Shown one piece after another: positions 1 to 6,172 of a stretch of 18,019 nucleotides of DNA. Below the pieces are notes generated by a model. The model worked only from the letters and a program-made list of their open reading frames with translations. It did no database searches and was not told the DNA's origin. A program made the position numbers and the translations under genes. How positions within the stretch are numbered: position 1 is the first letter of the stretch; every line of letters starts with the position of its first letter. Source of the DNA: CAYQLK01 sp964426075 (GTDB lineage Bacteria; Patescibacteriota; Microgenomatia; CAYQLK01); assembly GCA_964426075.1 (NCBI GenBank), contig CAYROP010000020.1, positions 1-18,019 of the forward strand. The letters are read 5' to 3'.

Positions 1-782
1 ATATAGTTACCATCTTGGTCGACTGTTACTGCTTCTGGCTGTGGATCAATTTTGGTTGTATATATTCTTTGATAAGCATTGTCTGGTGGAAGTGCTATTT
101 CGGAATACACTCCCCTTAAATTGTCATTTTTGAGATGGTAGGTTAAGTTAAGTTTGTAGATCTGTTTTTCTCCAAATGAACTAGAGACACCTTTTTGTGA
201 TATTTTCGTAACATCAAATGAATAAACGGTTTTAGGTATTCCACTAATTGTCGTTTTTTCAGTTTTAACTGGTTCAGGATTAATGAAAGCGACTGGACCA
301 AAGGAATCAGGTACAGCCATATGTACATTGTATGAACGTACCTCGTCTGTTTTGCTGAGTTTTGGAATAGAAATTTCCCAAATAATTCCATTTTTGACCG
401 TTAGCTCATTGGCGTCGTAATTGAGTTTCCAATTAAGTTTTTTACCTAAACCAACTACTCTTTGATTAAAAGTAACAGCAAGTTGAGTTTTATTGTTTTC
501 AAACTTTTGCTCGACTTCTAATGGACCTGACAAATCAGCTGCTGAAATATTTTCTGGTTTGGTCTGACCAAGGGAGAGATTAAACTTAGTTGCGTAAAAC
601 CGACTGGTGTTATTTTCAAGAGAAATGTTTTGGCTAACTTTTGTTTTACCATTTGTGTCGATGTCGTAGATAACATCATAGTCGGCTGAGAACTCACCTT
701 CAGCTAAAACATTCGTGTTAACGATAAGTGTAAATGTAAAAAAAGAGAAAATTAAAAAAAATGATCGACAAATTAGTTTCAC
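1..782 (-). CDS. Secreted or surface protein, N-terminal part (cut by window edge)
   Basis: The minus strand is open from a GTG at 782 to the window edge, giving about 260 residues of a longer protein. An in-frame TAA lies six codons upstream of the GTG and no ATG lies between, so GTG is the best start. Residues 1-27 look like a Sec signal peptide: a basic start, a long Phe/Leu/Ile-rich core, and a plausible cleavage site after Val-Leu-Ala (25-27). The mature part is rich in beta-prone Thr/Val/Asn/Lys segments and has no further membrane segment in the visible portion. The start of the mature chain resembles N-terminal regions I associate with secreted transglutaminase-like proteins of Microgenomates, but the catalytic part would lie outside the window, so this is only a guess. 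It sits 55 bp downstream of uvrA on the same strand. Weak AT-rich hairpin sequence lies between them, so co-transcription is uncertain. Confidence 0.7.
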   Translation of the reverse strand, partial: MKLICRSFFLIFSFFTFTLIVNTNVLAEGEFSADYDVIYDIDTNGKTKVSQNISLENNTSRFYATKFNLSLGQTKPENISAADLSGPLEVEQKFENNKTQLAVTFNQRVVGLGKKLNWKLNYDANELTVKNGIIWEISIPKLSKTDEVRSYNVHMAVPDSFGPVAFINPEPVKTEKTTISGIPKTVYSFDVTKISQKGVSSSFGEKQIYKLNLTYHLKNDNLRGVYSEIALPPDNAYQRIYTTKIDPQPEAVTVDQDGNY

Positions 783-808
783 GGCAGGTGTTAGATATTA
801 ATAATAGC

Positions 809-838
809 TAAAAACTAAACAAAATAATATTTTTGTTT
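809..838 (-). terminator. Possible weak terminator after uvrA
   Basis: On the minus strand, just at the uvrA stop codon, AAACAAAA and TTTTGTTT can form an 8-bp stem around a 6-nt loop, followed after two bases by five T. The stem is almost all A-T pairs, so it would be weak and may allow read-through into the downstream secreted-protein gene. Confidence 0.3.
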
Positions 839-3759
839 CAGATTAGCTTGGAGAGAAATTTAGCTGTATGCGATTTAGGCTCTTTGGCAACCTCATTTGG
901 GGTACCTTGGGAAACAATGGTTCCACCCCCATCTCCACCCTCTGGACCAAGATCAATGATCCAATCTGCGTTTTTTATAATATCAAGATTGTGTTCAATC
1001 ACAACGATAGTATTCCCCTGTTCCACAAGCCTAATTAAAATATTTAGCAGTTTTTCTATGTCAGCAAAATGCAGTCCAGTGGTTGGTTCGTCAAGTATGT
1101 ATAGGGTTTTACCGGTCGAGCGTTTTGATAATTCTGAGGCTAGTTTAACCCTTTGAGCTTCACCACCAGATAAGGTTGGGGCTGGCTGTCCTAATTTGAT
1201 ATAACCAAGACCAACATCGACAACGGTCGCGAGTTTGTTTTTTATAGCTGGAATATTGTTAAAAAACTCTAGGGCTTCTTCAACCGTCATATCTAAAACT
1301 TCAAAAATATTTTTATCCTTAAAGTGAACTTCTAAAGCTTCTTCGTTATAGCGTTTACCAGTACAAACTTCACAGTCTACATAAACATCAGGTAGGAATT
1401 GCATTTCGATCTTTACTTGACCCTCTCCTTCACAAGCCTCACACCTACCGCCTTTAACATTAAAGGAAAATCTGCCTGATTTGTATCCGCGAATCTTGGC
1501 TTCAGTGGTTGAAGCGAAAAGCTCGCGAATTGGGGTAAAAATACCAGTATAAGTGGCAGGGTTTGATCTGGGAGTCCTACCGATTGGGGACTGGTCGATC
1601 ATAATCACTTTATCAAGACTTTCTGTACCCATTATCGTGGTATGTCCGCCTGGACGCTCTTTAGCATGATAAAACTGTTGGGCTAAACTTTTATAAAGAA
1701 TATCGTGTACTAGTGTAGATTTGCCTGATCCGGAAACACCAGTGAAACAAACGAATTTGCCCAGTGGAATTGAAACATCGATACCTTTTAGGTTATGTTC
1801 TGTGGCGCCAATAATCGTTAATTCCTTACCATCATGTGGATTAATAAAAGAGCCTGATTTGGCAGTAATTTTTTTCTTATCAGAAAGGTATTTTCCGGTT
1901 AATGATTTAGGATCAGTAATGATCTGCTGTGGAGTGCCTTGTGAAACAATCATTCCACCATGTTCGCCTGCACCTGGTCCAAAATCAAAAATATAATCAG
2001 ATTCCAACATCATATCTCGATCATGTTCAACAACTAGGACAGAGTTGCCTAAATCACGAAGCTTTTGCAGTGTACCTATTAAACGGACATTGTCTCTTTG
2101 ATGAAGTCCAATTGATGGCTCATCCAGAACGTAAAGCACACCTGAAAGCCCCGAGCCTATTTGTGAGGCTAGACGAATTCTTTGAGCTTCACCACCAGCT
2201 AAAGTTGTAGCGGTTCGTGATAATGAAAGATAATCTAGTCCGACGTCTATTAAGAATTGCAATCTGGCAGTTATTTCTTTAAGAATTGGCTCAGAAACTT
2301 GATTGTCTCTAGGGTTGGCAGCAAACGAAGTTTTGATGCTTTTGACCCATTCTAAACAGTTACGAATTGATTTTTTGGACACTTGTTCGATATTTAAACC
2401 TTCAACGGTGACTGACAACGCTTCAGGCTTGAGTCTTGTGCCATTACAGGTTGGACAGGTTAATATCCGCATAAATTTTTCTATTTCGCCACGAATGTAT
2501 CCCGACTCAGTTTCTCGATATCTGCGCTCTAAATTTGGAATAACACCCTCAAAAGTGGTTTGCCACTCAGCATTTTTCCCAAATCGATTCTCGCCTTGAA
2601 CTTTGAATACTTTATCTGACCCAAATAATAAAAATTTGCGATCGGCATCAGTTAAATCTTTAATCGGTGTGTTGATTGAAAAATGAATTTGTTTGGCAGC
2701 CTCCTCAAGAAGCCTAGCAAACCATGTTTCATGCGTAGAGAGTCTGGACCAAGGCAAAATACCGCCTTGTGCAATTGTTAAATTAGGATTAAAGACCAAT
2801 TCAGGTTCAACTTCAAGTTTTGTGCCAATACCAGTACAGGTTGGACAAGCGCCATGTGGTGAGTTGAAAGAAAAAGTTCGTGGTTCAATTTCAGATAAAG
2901 AAATATTATCGATCGGACAAGCAAATTTTTCACTAAACAAATGATCTTCTAGTTCGGTCGGAAAATCAGGGATTTCAAATGAGGCATCTTGAATTTTGGC
3001 GACGATTAAATTACCTTCGGCTAGCTTAAGTGCGGTTTCAACGGATTCTGATAGCCTTTGTTTGTCTGCTACTGGTAATACTAGTCTGTCAATCACAGCA
3101 TCAATCGAATGTTTGTTTGTTTTTATTAATGTAAATTCATCTTCAATATCATGAATTTGTCCATCAACTCTAACTCTAGTAATCCCTCTTTTCCTGAGAT
3201 CCGTGAAAAGTTGTGAAAACTCCCCTTTTCTATCTCTTACAATGGGAGCCAAAATTAGTACTCTAATCGGCGGCTTAGCTTTGATATCTCCTAGTTTTTG
3301 AATTTCATCAACGATTTGAGTAGCAGATTGATGTTTCACCTCGCGACCACAGACAGGACAATGTGGGTGGCCGACTCTGGCAAACAACAACCTTAAATAA
3401 TCATAAACTTCGGTAATTGTTCCTACCGTTGAACGAGGATTTCGAGAAGTTGATTTTTGATCAATAGAAATTGCTGGCGATAAACCGTCGATTTGATCAA
3501 CGTCGGGTTTGTCCATGACACCAAGAAATTGTCTGGCATAACTTGATAAGGATTCGACGTACCGTCTTTGTCCTTCAGCATAAATGGTATCGAATGCCAG
3601 TGAAGATTTACCAGATCCAGATAGACCTGTAAAAACAACAAGCTGATTGCGTGGTATTTGTAATGTCAGGTTTTTGAGATTGTGCTCACGGGCGCCAAAA
3701 ACAGAAATAAACTCTTGGTTTTTAACGATTTTTTTCGGGTTATCTTTGGTGCTGGCCAT
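838..3759 (-). CDS. uvrA: Excinuclease ABC subunit A (UvrA)
   Basis: UvrA is the ATP-dependent damage sensor of nucleotide excision repair; it loads UvrB at lesions. The 973-residue product is of normal length (E. coli about 940) and has two ABC ATPase halves: Walker A GLSGSGKS at 45-52 and GVSGSGKS from 674, ABC signatures LAGGEAQR at 520-527 and LSGGEAQR at 863-870, and Walker B LDEP followed by S/T-x-GLH in both halves. The C-terminal zinc module is intact (CEAC and CEVC about 20 residues apart). The first zinc module is odd: ligands C281, C305 and C308 are present, but the position of the second cysteine is Asp284 (Cys-Pro-Ile-Asp). The start is ATG at 3759, without a clear Shine-Dalgarno sequence. 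The gene is divergent from the 637-residue ORF across an 85-bp region holding promoters, a shared 11-bp box and an inverted repeat that could be a LexA site. Product identity is certain; the regulation is inferred. Confidence 0.98.
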   Translation of the reverse strand: MASTKDNPKKIVKNQEFISVFGAREHNLKNLTLQIPRNQLVVFTGLSGSGKSSLAFDTIYAEGQRRYVESLSSYARQFLGVMDKPDVDQIDGLSPAISIDQKSTSRNPRSTVGTITEVYDYLRLLFARVGHPHCPVCGREVKHQSATQIVDEIQKLGDIKAKPPIRVLILAPIVRDRKGEFSQLFTDLRKRGITRVRVDGQIHDIEDEFTLIKTNKHSIDAVIDRLVLPVADKQRLSESVETALKLAEGNLIVAKIQDASFEIPDFPTELEDHLFSEKFACPIDNISLSEIEPRTFSFNSPHGACPTCTGIGTKLEVEPELVFNPNLTIAQGGILPWSRLSTHETWFARLLEEAAKQIHFSINTPIKDLTDADRKFLLFGSDKVFKVQGENRFGKNAEWQTTFEGVIPNLERRYRETESGYIRGEIEKFMRILTCPTCNGTRLKPEALSVTVEGLNIEQVSKKSIRNCLEWVKSIKTSFAANPRDNQVSEPILKEITARLQFLIDVGLDYLSLSRTATTLAGGEAQRIRLASQIGSGLSGVLYVLDEPSIGLHQRDNVRLIGTLQKLRDLGNSVLVVEHDRDMMLESDYIFDFGPGAGEHGGMIVSQGTPQQIITDPKSLTGKYLSDKKKITAKSGSFINPHDGKELTIIGATEHNLKGIDVSIPLGKFVCFTGVSGSGKSTLVHDILYKSLAQQFYHAKERPGGHTTIMGTESLDKVIMIDQSPIGRTPRSNPATYTGIFTPIRELFASTTEAKIRGYKSGRFSFNVKGGRCEACEGEGQVKIEMQFLPDVYVDCEVCTGKRYNEEALEVHFKDKNIFEVLDMTVEEALEFFNNIPAIKNKLATVVDVGLGYIKLGQPAPTLSGGEAQRVKLASELSKRSTGKTLYILDEPTTGLHFADIEKLLNILIRLVEQGNTIVVIEHNLDIIKNADWIIDLGPEGGDGGGTIVSQGTPNEVAKEPKSHTAKFLSKLI

Positions 3760-3772
3760 GAAGAGATATTTT

Positions 3773-3788
3773 AGTACAACAAAGTACT
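3773..3788. promoter_or_regulatory. Inverted repeat in uvrA leader, possible LexA-type operator
   Basis: AGTAC-N6-GTACT is a perfect 5-bp inverted repeat with a 6-bp spacer. It lies between the proposed uvrA -10 box (3801-3806) and the uvrA start codon, about 7-22 bp after the inferred transcription start. The lexA candidate operator has the same spacer length and a similar place just downstream of its promoter, although its half-sites differ (TTGTA/TACAA against AGTAC/GTACT). Five-bp arms can arise by chance, so this is a candidate only. Confidence 0.35.
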
Positions 3789-3800
3789 TATTTCAAGACT

Positions 3801-3828
3801 ATAATAGTTGCTTACGAGAAGCTTCTAA
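3801..3828 (-). promoter_or_regulatory. Putative uvrA promoter
   Basis: On the minus strand TTAGAA (3823-3828) is followed after 16 bp by TATTAT (3801-3806), a good -10 match. The -35 match to TTGACA is poor, but the same TTAGAAGCTTC stretch lies at the -35 position of the uvrB operon promoter, suggesting a real shared element or an operator overlapping the promoter. The predicted leader before the uvrA ATG is about 35 nt. Confidence 0.45.
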
Positions 3829-3836
3829 CCTATAAT
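3808..3836 (+). promoter_or_regulatory. Promoter of the 637-residue ORF, probably giving a leaderless mRNA
   Basis: TTGCTT (3808-3813), an exact 17-bp spacer and a consensus TATAAT (3831-3836) form the best-looking promoter in the window. The -10 box ends only 8 bp before the ATG at 3845, so transcription would start at or within a base or two of the start codon, giving a leaderless transcript. The palindrome AGAAGCTTCT sits inside the spacer, where a bound repressor would block polymerase. Confidence 0.7.
3818..3828. repeat. Shared 11-bp box GAAGCTTCTAA, copy 1 (uvrA / 637-residue gene)
   Basis: GAAGCTTCTAA occurs here and at 8773-8783, in the two divergent regions that drive uvrA and the uvrB operon. 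I found no third copy of the core palindrome GAAGCTTC when scanning the window by eye. In this copy the palindrome extends to AGAAGCTTCT. It overlaps the spacer of the plus-strand promoter and the -35 region of the uvrA promoter, so a protein bound here could control both genes. Confidence 0.5.
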
Positions 3837-3844
3837 ATTCCACT

Positions 3845-5758
3845 ATGGCAAATACGACAGAAACGATTGACTCTAAAGCCGTGGCTGTAGAATTCGAATT
3901 GGAAAACGGCAACTTGTTTGATGTTTCTGAAGAGGAAAAAGTAAGGTTATTAAAATATGAGGCTGAGTTATTGGATTTTCGTCCACAGATTGTCACATCT
4001 TTTAGCTCACTAGATCGATTAAATAAAATAACTAGAGAAAGGGATTTAAAAATTAAGGCTGTTTTAAACGATTTGAGAGATCAGGCTGACCAGATAAAAA
4101 TTGCACAAAATGCAAGTGTTTTATATTTAGCAATTCTAGAGACAGGAAATAAGGCAGGTTGGACACCTGAACAGGTTGCGGAGGTTTTTGAAAAACAACT
4201 TGATTTTAATCACGAGGTTTCACTTGTAACAAGAGATTTGGCTAAGAAAAGATTAAGAGGCGGAGAGTTACCTAGTAACCGAGCGATTGCTACGGCCTAT
4301 GCTAAGTTAGCAAGAAGAATACCAAGTTGGTACAGGCTCGGTACTACCTCTTGGCAAAATTTTATTTATGACATATTCAACCTTCAGGCTGAAATAGAAA
4401 AAGATATATTGTCCGGAATTTGCTCATCGACTATAGGCAGTCTTGAAGGAACTTATCGGATTACGGATGAAAATGTATTGCCAGACTGGATGAATGAAGA
4501 GGGATCTGGAATATATAATACTGATAGAGATGTTGTTACTTATGACTTAAAAGAGGATGAAGAAGCAAAAAAACGGTTAGTAGAACAGTTTGAATACCAC
4601 TCAACTAAAAAAGATTATTTAACTGAATCAGCCAAAAGTAAGGGCAAAAAAACGATATCAAGAAATGCTGGTAAGTACCAACAGCTTTTTCCCTACGATG
4701 AGCTAGATGTTGCTCAACTTGTAATGTTTTTGGCCAACACAGATGGAATGACCTACTATGATCTTGATCCTCGATCAATAGATCAACTTAGTCCAACTCA
4801 AATTAACACAAGAGCACTGGTAGCGGAGGCAAAAGAAGATTGGTTTATTAGGCGATTTGCAGAAACTGCAGACTTGTCGGAAGAAATGTTAAGAGTTTTC
4901 TTGAAAAAAAAATTAGAAGATATTAAGTTTTTTGAAGGTACCCAAGAGGAAAAGGAAAGAAAACTTGCTGCACTTTTTTCTGCTTTCGGTCAAAGTGAGG
5001 CTATGGTAAGTCTTAGGCTAGCTGACAAAAAAACAGCACAAAAACTAACTTTTGATGTCAGACCAATGCTTACATTAATAGATGATCAGGCTTTGGAAAA
5101 TTTAAGAGCAAAATTTTTAAATAATCCTCTTTTTGCTAAAACGGAGCTTGTTAACGATGTGGCCAGTGAAATCGTTAATTCATTGTGGTCAGGAGCGATT
5201 GATAAGGACACGGCAAAATTAAAAATTGAGTATAAAAAATTCGTTATAAATTGGTTGAAAAATAATTGGAGAGTTGCATACACAGCACTTTATCATAGGC
5301 TACATAATGCTGATATTTTTCAAACTACTACAACGGTTGAAACTCATACTGAAATTGATCAAACAGAATCAGAAGAGATGGAATCAGCAATAATCGAAGC
5401 GAAGATTGGAAGTTTAATCGATTGGAGTGTGGTTTTTGATGTTAACAGAAACGGTGATGCACGCATGGAAGAGTTAAGAGGAGATAGTCTTGAGGAGTTA
5501 GAAGAACATTTAGCCGCTCTTCTTATTAAACATAAAATTAGCTGTTCGATTAAATTATCGAGTGTTATTCACACTTTAGAGTGGGCTGCTGGATTACCGC
5601 AAGATGTTTTACAACTTATGATTCGCGAAACGGTAAATGGACAAGAGTATTTAAAAATTAAGAGAGGTAATATAAGGTTATTTTTTCAAATCGACCAGGC
5701 TGCTAAGCGGCTGGTGTTCTTTGTTTATCAAAAGCAAGACAGAAGTTATCATTTTTAG
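3845..5758 (+). CDS. Unrecognised 637-residue protein with RelE/ParE-like C-terminal segment
   Basis: I do not recognise this protein as a whole. There is no signal peptide or membrane segment, so it is probably cytoplasmic. It is largely helical and charged, with Glu/Lys-rich coiled-coil-prone stretches (about residues 24-90 and 375-400). An acidic Thr/Glu-rich linker at about 500-520 precedes a C-terminal domain. The last 36 residues (602-637) run Leu-Lys-Ile-Lys-Arg-Gly-Asn-Ile-Arg-Leu, then an Ile-Asp turn, a hydrophobic strand and an Arg-Ser-Tyr end. This resembles the strand-turn-strand ending of RelE/ParE-superfamily toxins, whose usual form is a basic strand reading R-x-G-x-R, then a (Y/F)-x-I-D turn and a final H-R-x-x-Y. 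The final His is Asp632 here, so ribonuclease activity cannot be assumed. It is divergent from uvrA by 85 bp and has a strong, probably leaderless promoter overlapping a box shared with the uvrB region, hinting at a damage-related role. The start is ATG at 3845, fixed by the promoter 8 bp upstream. Confidence 0.8.
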   Translation: MANTTETIDSKAVAVEFELENGNLFDVSEEEKVRLLKYEAELLDFRPQIVTSFSSLDRLNKITRERDLKIKAVLNDLRDQADQIKIAQNASVLYLAILETGNKAGWTPEQVAEVFEKQLDFNHEVSLVTRDLAKKRLRGGELPSNRAIATAYAKLARRIPSWYRLGTTSWQNFIYDIFNLQAEIEKDILSGICSSTIGSLEGTYRITDENVLPDWMNEEGSGIYNTDRDVVTYDLKEDEEAKKRLVEQFEYHSTKKDYLTESAKSKGKKTISRNAGKYQQLFPYDELDVAQLVMFLANTDGMTYYDLDPRSIDQLSPTQINTRALVAEAKEDWFIRRFAETADLSEEMLRVFLKKKLEDIKFFEGTQEEKERKLAALFSAFGQSEAMVSLRLADKKTAQKLTFDVRPMLTLIDDQALENLRAKFLNNPLFAKTELVNDVASEIVNSLWSGAIDKDTAKLKIEYKKFVINWLKNNWRVAYTALYHRLHNADIFQTTTTVETHTEIDQTESEEMESAIIEAKIGSLIDWSVVFDVNRNGDARMEELRGDSLEELEEHLAALLIKHKISCSIKLSSVIHTLEWAAGLPQDVLQLMIRETVNGQEYLKIKRGNIRLFFQIDQAAKRLVFFVYQKQDRSYHF

Positions 5759-5798
5759 AACCTATAGTTTATTTTTTGTAAAATAAGGAGTAAAATAT

Positions 5799-5871
5799 TT
5801 GTGGTGCAAAGCACAAAAATCATGTTCAGACATGCCACGTCTGGAGTGAAAATTGTGCAAACCCCGTTGCA
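5799..5871 (+). other. Hairpin-rich leader with a possible short ORF before the small GC-richer gene
   Basis: Three small hairpins follow each other: GTGC/GCAC (5804-5814, 3-nt loop), CAGAC/GTCTG (5827-5843, 7-nt loop) and TGCAA/TTGCA (5856-5871). A good Shine-Dalgarno sequence, AAGGAG (5785-5790), stands 8 nt before a TTG at 5799 that opens a 16-codon ORF ending in TGA at 5847-5849, in the same frame as the following gene. A second GGAG (5843-5846) overlaps that stop and stands 6 nt before the TTG at 5853. This could be a leader peptide coupled to the next gene, a regulatory RNA leader, or the broken 5' end of an older gene. None is shown by the sequence alone. Confidence 0.35.
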
Positions 5872-5891
5872 TCAAAATGAGGCAAAGAGAA

Positions 5892-6110
5892 GTGGCAAAG
5901 AAAAGGTCCACACCTGGACGCGACCAGGTCAATGCAGTCGACGACAGATTCGAGATCACTCACATCAATGACGCGGAGTGTGAGTATGACCCTCAGATTT
6001 CTGTGGGGACATACCTTACTGTCCATGGTAGTGATGGTCGACCTCTGGAACTGTTTGTTGGCCACGGTGTTGGACACCTGAACTCTGGGAGAGCTGGTTT
6101 CTACGACTAG
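5892..6110 (+). CDS. Small hypothetical protein (72 residues) of unusual base composition
   Basis: I do not recognise this gene. The frame is open from 5853 (TTG) to a TAG at 6108-6110. Possible starts are TTG 5853 (GGAG six bases upstream, 85 residues), ATG 5877 (no Shine-Dalgarno, 77 residues) and GTG 5892 (GAGG nine bases upstream, 72 residues, natural Met-Ala-Lys-Lys start). I prefer GTG 5892, weakly. Coding is supported by strong G enrichment at codon position 1 over positions 2 and 3, and by C-ending codons for Asp, Ile, Phe, Tyr, Asn and His, a bias typical of high expression and unlike the AT-ending codons of neighbours. The product has a basic N-terminus followed by an Asp/Glu-containing middle and a Gly/His-rich end, with no membrane segment. 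A strong terminator follows. Against coding: the stretch also forms several hairpins and carries open frames on the other strand, so a structured RNA remains an alternative. Confidence 0.5.
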   Translation: MAKKRSTPGRDQVNAVDDRFEITHINDAECEYDPQISVGTYLTVHGSDGRPLELFVGHGVGHLNSGRAGFYD

Positions 6111-6126
6111 CTACCCACCTCGAAGT

Positions 6127-6160
6127 GGGGCGGATTATTCAAATATCCGCCTCTTTTTTT
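6127..6160 (+). terminator. Rho-independent terminator after the small gene
   Basis: GGCGGAT (6129-6135) pairs with ATCCGCC (6145-6151) around a 9-nt loop, with two further outer pairs possible, followed by a run of seven T (6154-6160). A second stem, CCCAC/GTGGG, lies directly upstream (about 6114-6129). The T-run is on the plus strand only, so uvrB, which converges from the other side, does not obviously use it. Confidence 0.85.
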
Positions 6161-6172
6161 GTTCAAATTTTT

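Noticed and set aside
143..391. Minus-strand 82-residue frame within the first gene
   Set aside because: It overlaps the longer open frame of the secreted protein, which has a signal peptide and continuous protein-like sequence.
5826..6077. Minus-strand frame of 83 residues over the small gene
   Set aside because: It has no Shine-Dalgarno or promoter, is opposite to the terminator's T-run, and lacks the codon-position bias of the plus-strand frame.
5800..6160. tmRNA or RNase P RNA in the GC-richer island
   Set aside because: No tmRNA T-arm/acceptor end or tag-peptide frame and no RNase P P4 core could be found; length and GC alone are not enough.
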